Shown here piece by piece: positions 27,413-39,700 of a DNA stretch of 64,000 bases (positions are counted from its first letter, which is position 1; every line of letters starts with the position of its first letter). Both the position numbers and the translations under genes were made by a program. The stretch spans positions 1,713,986 through 1,777,985 of the forward strand of contig JAGFBZ010000363.1 of the NCBI GenBank assembly GCA_018398805.1. Direction: 5' to 3'. The stretch comes from Hirundichthys speculiger. Taxonomy: Eukaryota > Chordata > Actinopteri > Beloniformes > Exocoetidae. The notes beneath the pieces are model-generated. The model made no database searches, was not told the origin of the DNA, and worked only from the letters and a program-made list of their open reading frames with translations.

Positions 27413-28420
27413 CTTCATTTGAGAGCAGATAGTTGCAAAATAACCAATAACTGATTATTTTATTTATTCTAGCTCTTTATCTAAATTGGAGAAGAGGTTT
27501 TGATTTTAGAGCTATCCTAATATATGAAAAAGAGCTATTAAAATATGGTTGTCAGTATTATTCCAGTTCCAGGGGATGGCAGGATTTAGGCTACAACCTG
27601 TAACAACATCAGTGACCAAAGATGCCTCCCTTTATATAGCCTCAACTAAAACACCTGTCAGACTAAAGTAAATAAGGATAAACAGCTAGTTTGGAAGTAT
27701 AATGTACTACCAGCAAGTTTGTCCAGACCATTTTCAAATATTATAGTAAAACAAACAATACATTCATATTTTCTTACTTTCATTGTTTTAATCTATTGTA
27801 TGCTAATGACATGCATGTGTGTGTGTGTGTGTGTGTCTTCAATAAGCTATAAACGGTACCAACAAGTTTGTCCATGTCTCTGTTTGGACAGTTGACTCCA
27901 CAGCTGTTGCATGTGCAGTTGCGAGCCTCATTGTTGTTGTTCTTTGTTTGTTTCTGCATCTTTGGAAAAGTTTGCATCCATGAAAAGCAGGAGCTGATTC
28001 CCAGTTTGCTCCTCACATCTGGAAGTTTGGACTCATCGCACGTGGTCTTTTGTTGACTGTCGCATGAGCAAATCTGTAATCACACAGCCTGTGAACTGCC
28101 TTTGTGAAGAGAAATATTTCTTATATTTGCTAGTGCAACAGCTTAAACATTCATAAATGACCAAAAATAAATCAAAGAAAAGTATGCCCTTCCGTCACGA
28201 CAGTACCTCACAGTGCAAAATGTGAAAAGTCCAGTGTGTGTGTGAATTTCTTCTCATATATTTGTTGAGTCGACGTGATTCTGTATCTGTGTTTGAACCA
28301 TTATGAATTTTTTCCAAAACAGCTTTTTTTTTTTTTTTTTTTTTTTGGCATGTGAATATTCTACAGTTGAGCTGTTTGGTTCCTGGTAAAAGCTTGTAAT
28401 AAATGACTTATTGGTTGTCA
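27413..28420 (+). other. 3' untranslated region of the cytokine receptor
   Basis: Non-coding after the TAA at 27410-27412. It contains a (GT)n tract near 27815-27834 and a poly(T) run at 28325-28346. Candidate AATAAA signals lie at 28167-28172 and 28398-28403. Confidence 0.5.
28398..28403 (+). promoter_or_regulatory. Candidate poly(A) signal of the cytokine receptor
   Basis: AATAAA about 985 bases after the receptor stop. The hexamer at 28167 is an alternative. Confidence 0.4.
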
Positions 28421-28628
28421 CATTATGCTTTCCTCAAATGTGGAACCTTCTTTGTGCATGTTATTTTAGTGCGCCATTATTTTTGAACAGAATGCTGCTA
28501 TAGTTGAAACCTAGGCCGAGCAGATTATTGTTCTTATTTTATTGGTGTAAAAAAAAAAAATCATAAAGACATGACTGTGAATTGACTGTGTCTCGACTGC
28601 AAACAATGATCAAATACAGACTTTTTGC

Positions 28629-28631
<3 letters not shown>

Positions 28632-28693
<62 letters not shown>
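28632..28693. repeat. (AT)n microsatellite, about 31 units
   Basis: An uninterrupted AT/TA dinucleotide tract of about 62 bases. It is self-complementary and so hairpin- or cruciform-prone, and likely length-polymorphic. Confidence 0.95.
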
Positions 28694-28696
<3 letters not shown>

Positions 28697-28945
28697 AAAT
28701 ATATGTGGTGCATGAATGAGCCTCTTTGCATTGTTTGTAACTTATGCAAACTTGATATTGTAACTTATGCAACTTGATATTGCATTGTTTGTACATTTGA
28801 GATTTACAGTATGTGCACTGCATGAGTCACCATTTGACATTACAACGATGCATTTGCTGCAAGATGGTTTTTGTGCATTAAACATGTACTCCAGACTTGT
28901 GGAATCTCATGTTATTTTGCCACCAACATAAACAAAAGATTGAAC

Positions 28946-29479
28946 CTATGTGAGAGGAGGCCTCGTGCCAGTGCCTGGCATCCTGAAATATAACAACCAG
29001 CTTAAGAAAATGTTAAAAAAAAATAAAAAAAAAAAAAAAATACTTGCAGGGACAGTAAATCTAAAATTGTTCTTTAAATAAGTAATGGTGGTATTGAATG
29101 ATGGACAAGTTGATTTAATATAGGCCTGTATATCATATACAGTTTGCTGTGTGAGAGTATTAACTGCTGTTTCCATTATTTGAGCCAGTTCCTGCTGGAA
29201 AGGAAAGAAAGTAAATGTTTCCCGGCGTCCCCAAGGGGGGGCTCCACAGTCAACGATGGAATAGTGTCTGCGTCTCATTAAACACAGCTTAAGTAGATCT
29301 AAGACATACTTTGTTGATTCACTACATTGTGAATAAACATCAGGTTGCGTCTGAAAGAGAAGAATCCTTTCTTTTATCTGTAACAGGGCAGAAGATGTGA
29401 TGCAGATCACTTTTCTCTGCGACTGTTTTAACAGTCTACTGAGAAAAACCAGTAAGAGTGAGCCATTCCCTCTTTCCAC
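28946..29479 (-). other. Unexplained 177-codon reverse-strand ORF
   Basis: This is the longest open frame outside known exons on its strand here. The predicted product starts MERGNGSLLLVFLSRLLK and has a middle part with VDCGAPPWGRRE and QQELAQIMETAV. It ends in a phenylalanine-rich stretch made by a poly(T) tract. No family is recognised. It could be a decayed retroelement, an unrecognised exon, or chance. Several splice-acceptor-like CAG sites occur within it on the minus strand, so it may not be a single exon. Confidence 0.2.
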
Positions 29480-29611
29480 TAAGTATAAATGACTTCTGTC
29501 ATGTCAAAAACAGCAAGACAGAATACAACGCAATGTTTTTTTTTTTTTTCTTGGAAGCTAGAAGAAGGTCCTGAAAATTAAAGTATCAAATATCAAATTA
29601 ACAGCCGCGCC

Positions 29612-29900
29612 CCTCCAGGTGGTGAAGTTAGTTTGAGGTTGGATAGTCAGAAAGTCTTTGCAGCTCTTAAAGGGCTCTTTTCCTCAACACTGTTTGGCTT
29701 AAAGGTTTTTTCTCCCGCTCGGGGTGTTTATTACTAGCCATTATTTCTTTAATTAAGCTTGAATAATTTCAGCTATAGTTAATAATATATGCTCTGGGTT
29801 CATGCATTGGGTCTCTGAAAAGCCTAGAGACAATTTGCACTGTAATAGACGCTATAGAAATAAAGCTGAACTAAATTGAATTGAATTGAACTGAATCAGG
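29612..29900 (+). mobile_element. 3' end of an L2-type LINE
   Basis: The terminus reads 'TGCACTGTAATAGACGCTAT', then AGAAATAAAGCTGAAC, then an ATTGA-type tandem tail to about 29896. This is the standard 3' end of fish L2 elements. Upstream sequence to ~29612 looks like its 3' untranslated part. No reverse transcriptase remains. Confidence 0.6.
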
Positions 29901-30550
29901 GCGTCTTGAGAGTTATCACCAGCATAAACTTTTTGTGGACTTTTTTCTCGCAATATCTCATAAACCAGCTGACCCAGCGAGTCCAAATCAAAATCCGTTT
30001 GTATTACTACAGAAGACAGATGAGACACACTCCATTTTAAAAATGTATTAAAGTTTTGCTGTTTTATATTCGATATTCTTAATAAGATTTTTGGTCAACT
30101 TATATTGATGCCATGAGCTTCAAAGCTAAATGAGGCAGAGACTTTAAACCCAAGCTGAATATATTTCTTTGTACATGAGATTCATTTTCAACATTTGTTT
30201 TCAGTGATTTCCAAATTCACAGGTGACCAAAAGGCTTTATTATATGAGACAAACAAGCCACATCACTTTTTTTTTTATTGCATTTAAGGGACTTTCTCTC
30301 TCTTTTAGTAACACGCTCATTGACATATTTATTAGGGAAAAGTTGTTTTTTTTTTAGTAGCTTCTATATCAAGTGACCCAGTGAAATAAAAGAGAGAAAA
30401 CCCTCAAATGTAAAGGGCTGCGCTGTATTTGTCTGTTTTTGTTTTGTTTTTTTCGGTTTTGAGTCACAAAAATGAAAAAAACGACTCCACAGACCAACCT
30501 AAGACTGACTTCCTCACTGAGCGCAGAGAGGCAGGACTCTGGTTTGCTGC
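29901..30550. other. Intergenic DNA upstream of plpp2
   Basis: AT-rich, with several T runs. No gene or recognised element. Confidence 0.5.
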
Positions 30551-30569
30551 TCACCTGAAACACTGCAGT

Positions 30570-30788
30570 TCACCTTCAGACAGACAGACGGACGGACAGG
30601 CAGGCAGGCAGAGGACAGGAGCCGGAAGAAAAGAACAAAAAAAAAAAAACAGAGACAGAAAGAGCTCAGTCTGTGCCGATAGTGTCGCGTCTTCAGCTTC
30701 TCCAGGTGTTCCCCGGTTTCTACCTGTGCTGCCTGTTTCTGTGAAAAACGTGGTTCATTTATGAAAGTGACGCGGCGGCGGAGGGAAC
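30570..30788 (+). promoter_or_regulatory. plpp2: Likely plpp2 promoter-proximal region and 5' leader
   Basis: A CAGACAGACGGACGGACAGG tract with GGCA repeats is followed by moderately GC-rich sequence leading to the plpp2 ATG at 30789, and GACGCGGCGGCGGAGGGAAC lies just before it. The transcription start is not determinable from sequence. Confidence 0.45.
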
Positions 30789-33700
30789 ATGACAGAGAAA
30801 GGAAAGAAGCTGATTCTGATCGTGGTGGATATTCTTTGTGTCTTTGTTGGTGAGTGGATATCCTTGTTTTCCCTTCCTCCCTGCTGGTTTAATGGCTGGA
30901 AACATGATCACTTTCACTCCGCAGCGTTTCACCTGAAGCTTTTCTGCAGATATATTCATTAAAACGACTCAACTGATTTGTGGTTGGATTTGCTTTCACG
31001 GTGACGCTGTTGCTCAACAGTTCCAGATAATACACTTGTTGATTCAGGGGAACGTGCTCGTGCATTTCTAAGGCCAGATTTAAAAAAAATAATAATAATC
31101 ATTTTAAAACAAGTCAAGCAGAATCTTTCCCAGATGGGAATGACTGCTGGATTCCTGAGTGCCGTTGATCTGATTTCCTCAGTGTAATGATATTATCTCC
31201 TCTCTGCATGTCATGGTGCAGCCCACCTGTAGGTGCATGAACTTCACAGTGTTATAGGTTTGGAAACCCTGTCAGGACTCCAGCTTTTAGGGACCAAAGC
31301 GTAATTAAAAAGTCTTTTCTGAGGACTAGAGATCTGGGGTAAGGGGGCTAGAGAATACAGAGGGATGACACTGTGTGCAAGGAAATCATCTGATTGCTTT
31401 TGTTTCTTTTATGAAAAATGTGCAGTTTGGGGACTGACCTTTTTTTTTTTTTTTTTTTTTTTTTAAACTGAGGGTTAGGAGGAAGAGCAGAGATCACTGT
31501 CCTTGAATCCGTCTCTCTGACAGTTGAAATCCTGTTTTGGAAACTGGGGATGGGATGAGGGATGCCTCCTTCTGCCTTGCATGGATGGGTGGAGGGGAAG
31601 AAACAGGAGTGAGTGCATGTGAAGGTGGGCTCTGGTGCGTTTGTGTATGACACAGTCTTGTGCGGAGAGCAAAACAACTTGCTGAGACTTGCTCTGCACT
31701 CTCAAGTCAACACAAATCCATTAATGGGTATTTTCCAGCTGTTTGTGTCACAGCTCTCACATAGTTGACACTTCGGCTGACAGATGTTGACAGAGGAAAC
31801 TGCTGACCCCCAAATGTTGGATCGTCTCTGATTTTATTATTATTCTAAGATGCTTTTAAGGGTGAAGGAGTGAAATGTTGCCGTTAAATCCGAATTTGCC
31901 TGCAGGAAAATTAAATGCAGTTTGCTGTTTTGAATTCCTCCATTTGTGAACCCATGTGGTGAGTCACAGGGAGGAATGATAATGACTGTTCTCTCGTATG
32001 AATTTATGCGCAAGTCCCCTATAAACACACCTCATTTTCATTTTTTTGCTCAAGAAGTGGTTCCCGTTGACACTCTGATGATTAAAGCTCGCGGCTGAGG
32101 TGAGACATCATAAAGGTTCATCAATGTAGCTGATTTAATGGCAAAGAATTTGAGTTTCTCCCTGAGCGCTTAAAATCAATAGCTGAGTCAACACCGAAGC
32201 AGCTTTTTTGTGAAATCAAAGATGAGGCATCATGAGAAAGTGGTGGTTAGGATGAAGAGTCGCTGAGTTTTTAGTGGGCTGTGTTCCCTTAGCTGTTTTA
32301 ATTAAAAAAAAAAAAAAAAAAAAAAAAGTGAAAGCAGCTGTTTTAAAGATTCGTCCATTAGTGGTGTGTCATAATGATAAACTCTCGTGGTTACAACATC
32401 GCAATTGCAACATAAGTTCTTTTGGCTGGATGAGCTGTTTCTGGGATAAATAAGTAGGAAAGAAATCTGTTCTCACTGATAACCTGAATAAATCACTGTC
32501 ACAAAACTGTACGATGGAAGGCATCTGAAACCATGTTAAAGATGATTTGGAACAACGACCATTTAGGTGAAATCTGTTCTGAGTGTGTTTCTCTTTTGTC
32601 TTTTACTGTCACTGGTGAACTTCAACCAGGTAAATAAAACCCCTTTAAGCCCCCCAAAGCTGGTTGTGCAGAACGCTGATTAGCTTGATTCTCTCAAGAT
32701 TGTGATCTCACAAATCTATAGAGAATTTAGTTGGGGTGAAGACATCTTTTTCACCAGTTCAGCTGTGACATCCATGAGTTTGAACTTTTGACTCTCCAAA
32801 AAGTGGAGAAGTGAAGTGGAATGCTGTCATGTGGCCTGGACAACTTCCCACCTCACTTCACTGAACTGTTTACCTGGCGTGTGTGGATGAACACCTTGAT
32901 AACGGGCACATTTGGGCCTGATCTGGATTCACTTTTGGCACGTAAGCCTTGTATATCCGTCGTGGCGCTGCCAGTTGCTTTGTGGGTCAGCCATGTCGCA
33001 GCAGGGCCAAACTTTGGTTTGGACGTGTTGTGTTTCCCAGATGTGCTCCAGATTTCATAAGCTAGTTTTGACATGAGTTGTCAAAAAGGTGTGGCTCAAA
33101 GACCCAAAGAATATGAAAGATTTGGCCCATGTCTGGTGGATGCGCAGCTACGTTTAGGCAGCCGCTCTCACCTTGAATCAATTCTGTCAAAGCTAAGTGA
33201 GAGCCAAAGGAAGATGCACATTTGCAGATGTTTCAGATGTTACCTGAGCTCAGTACTGATTTTGGGTCTTTTATTGTTGTATAAAATGTCTTGCGCAGAA
33301 AAAAAACCCCAATTTCTGTTCAGTTTTGCAATGATCACTGTCGAACTATAAGACTTGCGTATAGCATAGCATCAAAGTTAAAAAAAAATGTCAAAAAAAG
33401 TGTACTAAGCTCAAGTAAACTGAGGATTTTTATCAACTGGTAATGATTGATTTGCTTCAAGAAACTAGGATTGTGCATTAAATCTATTCTAATTTTTATA
33501 AATTAACAAATCGTCCCTATAAACATTGAGCTGATCTCAGCTTTTCACTTGCTGTGTTTTTGTACTTTTATCGTCACGTTAACTCTGTACAAAACAAACT
33601 GAGTTTTTTCTTGTCTCTTGACTTCTTGATAACTCTTTGTCCCGCGGAGCAGCAATCTCTCACTTACCCTTGTCTCAGAGTAAACTATCATCAGGTGAGA

Positions 33701-36700
33701 TATTCTTGATTGCAGAAGCTATAAGCCTGAGGAGCTGTGAGTAAGACTGTGTGTGATTTGACAGGAATGTGCTGAGTATCCAGACTCACACTGATCTGCT
33801 CACTGTTTCATTCCTCGCTGTCCTCTGCAGACAGATCTACGTCTTGCATCTGTTACGTGTCACTGTTGCACACTGTTGATACGAGATATCCAAGTGTACA
33901 TCACAATCACTCGTACAAGCATATATGGTGCTTGATGTCTACAACTCACAGGGATGTAGAGACTGTTACTCAGGTTTGTCTTTTCATTATAAATTATGGC
34001 TTTTAATGCTAACAGGAAAAAGGCTCTTCTGTTCCCAAAGACTTTTGTTACCAAAGTTTTTATTATTATTATTATTATTAATAATTAATAAAAGCATGTG
34101 CCTTGAAAATGAAGAGAACACAGACATAATTCTGGTTAATAAATGCTCATTTAAATTCAAAAATGTTTCACTTGTTATTGTTCAGTTTTTGGGAATTATC
34201 AGATGAAAATGTAATCACAACAGTGAGATAATTGCACTATATTTCAGTCCTTCAGTAGAACGGCCATGTTTTTTTCTATTTAACATGTCCACGTGTAGCA
34301 TCTGTCTGCTCTCACTGCTTCCAGCTGTTCAGGTTTCGAGAGGTCATGTGATTCTTCTTGGGGTTTTCTGTTTCCTTCACTGGCTTACAGTTTTTCTACA
34401 TGCGTTTGAAAGTCCACACAAAAGGGAGTTTCATCTCTTTTAACTGTCTAAAATGATTTGTTAGAAACCCTCAGTGATTTTTTTTTCTTTTTTGCTTGAC
34501 TATTGACAACAGGGACGGCCTAGTGACAAGTTTAGCAGGTCTGTGGGCAGCTGTCATACCTTTTTTTTTTTGATCAATAGACCAATCAGCATGCAGGGCT
34601 TTCTTAGGCGGGGCCTTAAAGAGACGGAAGCTTAAAGAGACGGAGGCTTAAAGAGACGGAAGCTTAAAGAGATGGAATCTTAATGAGACGGAGGCTTAAA
34701 GAGACGGAATCTTAATGAGACGGAAGCTTAAAGAGACGGATGCTTAAAGAGACGGAGGTTTAATGAGACGGAGGCTTAAAGAGACGGAGGCTTAAAGAGA
34801 CGGAAGCTTAATGAGACGGAGGCTTAAAGAGACGGAGGCTTAAAGAGACGGAAGCTTAAAGAGACGGATGCTTAAAGAGACGGAGGCTTAAAGAGACGGA
34901 AGCTTAATGAGACGGAGGCTTAAAGAGACGGAAGCTTAAAGAGACGGAAGCTTAAAGAGACGGAAGCTTAAAGAGACGGAGGCTTAAAGAGACGGGGCCT
35001 TAATGAGACGGAGGCTTAAAGAGACGGAGGCTTAAAGAGACGGGGCCTTAAAGAGACGGAGGCTTAAAGAGACGGGGCCTGAAAGAGACGGGGCCTTAAA
35101 GAGACGGGGCCTTAAAGAGACGGAAGCTTAAAGACGACAGAAGCTTAAAGAGACAGAGGCTTAAAGAGACGGAAGCTTAATGAGACGGAGGCTTAAAGAG
35201 ACGGAAGCTTAATGAGACGGAGGCTTAAAGAGACGGAAGCTTAATGAGACGGAGGCTTAAAGAGACGGAAGCTTAATGAGACGAGCTTAAAGAGACGGAA
35301 GCTTAAAGAGACGGAAGCTTAAAGAGACGGAAGCTTAAAGAGACGGAAGCCTTAAGAGACGGAAGCTTAAAGAGACGGAAGCTTAATGAGACGGAGGCTT
35401 AAAGAGACGGAAGCTTAATGAGACGGAGGCTTAAAGAGACGGAAGCTTAATGAGACGGAGGCTTAAAGAGACGGGGCCTTAATGAGACGGAGGCTTAATG
35501 AGACGGAGGCTTAATGAGAAGGGGCCTTAAAGAGACGGAGGCTTAATGAGAAGGACCTTAAAGAGACGGGGCCTTAAAGAGACGGAGGCTTAATGAGATG
35601 GGACCTTAAAGAGGTGCTCGCAACCTAAATCTGATTATTTATTTATTTATTCTAGCATATCTAGATCACATTGAGACATATTTTTTGACAGTCTGAACAT
35701 TATTATAATGGAATTCTTTCAAATCTAATTGAAGCCACATACAGAAGTGATTTCAAATACAATTCCTATTCAGATGTACACAGATGCATGTGAAAATGAA
35801 CGGCCCACTTGCTTAAAAAGGATTTCATATAGCCTTTTGTATGCTTCACAGCACCACACAAACAAAGAAGTGGAAGTGATGGGTTTGCTCTGTTCTGGCT
35901 CATGGTTTTGACATGGAGAACAGTCCGTAACAGAGACAACAGTCCATGGACGGATGCTGAGATTTTCCAGGACACAGTAGGCTTGTCCGTCTCTGGCACC
36001 TCCTCGTAGCTTGTAAAAAATTCACACCATGACTCCACATAAGCAATAGTCCCAACATTTCCAGCAAATTCTAAATGGTTTCATCACTATTATATATAAA
36101 TCTTTATGATAATCTGATTTTTTTTTCTTGTACACAATGGACCTTTTCAATCAATCAAATCAATCAATCAAATCCTTTATTGTCACTGTTCACATTGTTA
36201 CCAACATTAACTGTGAAAATCAGTTTAGCAGCTCCACATGGCACATCTACACATGACCTGAATAGATACCAAATTAATTCCCTTTTATACGAAACAGAAT
36301 TCTATTTTGAAAAACAAATTGATGTTTTATCAAATCCCATGAACTGTAATCAGAAACCGGGTGAAATCACGTGATCTTTAACACTTTATTATTTGACTGT
36401 ATATCTGGTCCACAATGAAGACGAAGCGAACCCACAGCAATGTTCCATAAACGGTTTTGAAAACTTTCGCTACTCACTTTCAGATATTCACACGCACACA
36501 CACACACACACACAGCTATGAGGAGGCTGCAGCTGTGTAACTGATTTCAACCAGCAGAAGATCTGCAACATCACTCATTTGATGTTTACAGTCAACTGTC
36601 AGCAAGGTATCATGCTGTATCTCTTTACACTTCGCCCTTTCAGCCCTGGGAAATGTTATCTCATCGTAAAGCGTAAAGAAGCCAGCTTTCTTGTTTTGAC

Positions 36701-39700
36701 ATTTATGGCTAAAATGGGATGTTGGTGCTGGGCCAAAGTAAAGTGAAAGAGGTGGAAAATGAAAGTGCATTGAATGAAAAAATGTTTTTATGACTGGAAG
36801 GATCAAAGCTGTCAAATTCCACTTATAGCATCACCTTGAACTTTAATGTTATCCTAGTTACCTGATGAGTTGCTTGTGTCTTTTGTCGCTCTCAGTTGCT
36901 GCAAGTTTAACATTAAAATGTTACAGAAGCATGTGAGCAGTTTGGTGTGAGAGCGAACACAGTTAGTGAGCGACGACAGCTGTTGTTTCACCCAGCAGAC
37001 TGTTGTTTACGAGCCTCTTCAACAGGTCGTCGACACGGAGAGGATGCTCCTCGAACTGTTATATCACACTAACGCAAAAGCAGAATCTGGTCCCGCCTGA
37101 TAAGTGCCAGAGTCAAGTGAGAAATGTTGACTTCTGCTCTCTGACATTCCTGTGTGAAAATGGAAGAGAAACCTGTGTGTTTGTGTGTGTGCGTTGAAAT
37201 ACTGTACATGGTACGCACGCAGGCTTTCACGTGCCGACGTAACGATCGTCCACTTGTGGTTTCAGAAGCTTTAGTCGGTATTCTGGTGGGTTTTGAGAGA
37301 GGAAGGATTATTTCTGTTTTCTTTGTGCTTGAGGTCGCACACACATGCAAGTGAAAGCCCCACCGGTCTGCACGACTGACTGTTCACACACTCAGAAATG
37401 TGATGGATCAGACATGATGCACCTTAAAAGCAAAACTTAATCGTCAATCACAAACACAATGTCATCAAAAAATACAAATATTTATTTTGCCACATATTTT
37501 GTCTTGTGCTCTGAATATCACGCACATTTCAGGCATCAGCTCCACTTGGCCGTAGTGAAGTGATGTCTTCCTCCTCCTTGTGTGTAACACAGATGTTTGA
37601 GGTCAAACTGATGATTCTGGCCAAAAACATTTCAGGGATTATCTGAGCAGCGTTTGCTTGTTGGCCTGAATCAATTTTATTGAGACGAACATTTTATTTG
37701 ATTCTCATTTTAGGTTTAGCACAGAAACTTTCAGCCTTCTTTATGTGCAGATTGACAAATACTACATGCTTTTAAAGTCTGTGCACAATTATTTTCAATA
37801 ATCTTGGTTTCAGTGTTGAACAAAATGATTGTGATTTATGATTTTTCTTTTTTTTTTTTTTTTTTTTTTGTTCATATTGAAGCAGCTGGTATGTATCCTG
37901 GATAAGGGGATATGTACTGATAAACAGTTGTTGGAAGTGAATTCCTGGACTTACAGTTTGAAATAACAGCAGTGTGTTCAATAAAACTGAGTAAAGCTCA
38001 AAATCCTTATAAAAGCTTTTATTTCCAAACACACACATGCATTGGGAACACTGCCCATTCTATTTCAGATTAAAACATGAAGAAAAAGTTATCAAATTTG
38101 TTATTACTTTACAGAAGTTGAAGAAAAACCAATATTAGGCTGTTCAACAATTAAAAAAAAATGTCAGCATTTTTCTTTACACACGCAAACATTTACTTAA
38201 ATCTTCAAGCATTTCTCAGTTTATTATCTTTCCTGTAAATCACTGAACTAATATTTAGTTGTATAACCGCTGTTTCCGTGAACTGCTTCATATCTGTGTT
38301 CATGGAGTTGACAAACTTCTGGCACCTAACAGGTTTTCCAGATCAGGATGATGTTCCACAATTCCTCTGTATTTGTTGGTTTTGCCTCAGAACCAGCATG
38401 ATGTCACCCAACAAGTTTTCTATTGGATCAAGGTCCGGGGATTAAGACAGACTCTGAAGTTTTCTTGTTTTCTTCCTTGTCTTTCTGGCTTTGGTTGCCA
38501 TTTTAAAGCATTTGATGCCGTTTTAGCTGAGCAGCGTATCATCTTCTGCACCTTTTAAATATGTTTTGTCCTCTCAAATCAATCTTTTTAATCAAAGTAT
38601 GCTGTTCTTCTGAGCAATGTCTGGAGAGATTTTCAGAGAGAAATTCACAATAACCAGCATGTACAACATTTACTGCCTTCGTCCTGAAATAAGGGTCACC
38701 TGTTGATGCCTGTTTTTATACATGAATGGCCTCACTAACTGAACTCTACACTGCTTTTCTTTTTTCTTCACTTTCTGTAAAGTAATAAGTTTTGATAACA
38801 TTTTTTTCATGTTTTGATTTGAAGTAGAGTGAACAGTATTCCTAATGCATTTGCGTGTCTGAAAATAAAAGATTTTGAGCTTTACTCGCTCTTTAAAACT
38901 CTTTAAAACACACTGCTGTTATTCTGAAAACAACTCAAAAGTGTTCTTATTTACATGTTGCCCTTCGTATATTTACCTTGTGTAGAAACAACTATGTAAA
39001 ATGAGAATCTTAGAAACATATGAGGAACTGAATTTTGGTGAATCATCACTACCTGCCAGCGTAGTGAGGCCCTGCAGCCGTTCTGTTAGCAAGTGGCATG
39101 AGAAAGTTGGGACAGAGTTTTGGGGAGATCACTGATAACAGTGGTTCCCAAACTTCTTGTTTTGTGGGGCCCCCTTTGTATGGAAAAATATTTTTTGCGC
39201 CCACATCTTGAGACGTGAAATTTACAATGAAATCAAAAGGTTGACAACTGGAACGTCTGTACAAGAAAACTGGACTCATCATACACAAAAATATGTACAG
39301 AGATCACATTCTGCTCTATAAGGACTCCATCACTCACTGCAAATCTTCCTATTACTCCAGTCTCATCTCTGCAAATCAAGGAAACACCAAATCTCTCTTT
39401 TCACTCCTCAACAGAATCCTCCAGCCCCCGCACTCCCTCCCTCCCTCCCCATCTTTTCTCAACTCACCCCTGTATCTCATCTCATCCGCAGTTCCAAGCC
39501 TGCTACCTGCCAGCTGGACCCACATCCCTGTTCAAATCCTGCCTCCCCTCTCTGCTTCCCCTCATTTCCACCATTATTCACTCCTCACTCTCCACCCGTA
39601 TTGCCCCTTCTGCTTTCAAAACTGCTGCTGGCACCCCCATCCTGAAGAAACCCGGCTCAGATCCCAACGACTTCAATAACCTCCGTCCTATTTCCAACTT

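Noticed and set aside
28539..28823. Reverse-strand ORFs across the AT repeat
   Set aside because: The 'YIYIYI' peptide is just the translated (AT)n microsatellite.
30429..30764. 111-codon ORF upstream of plpp2
   Set aside because: Low-complexity, overlaps the likely promoter and leader, and has no domain; the plpp2 ATG at 30789 is in another context.
34608..35614. CRISPR-like array
   Set aside because: Units of 16 bases follow one another with no unique spacers, in a vertebrate intron. It is a minisatellite.
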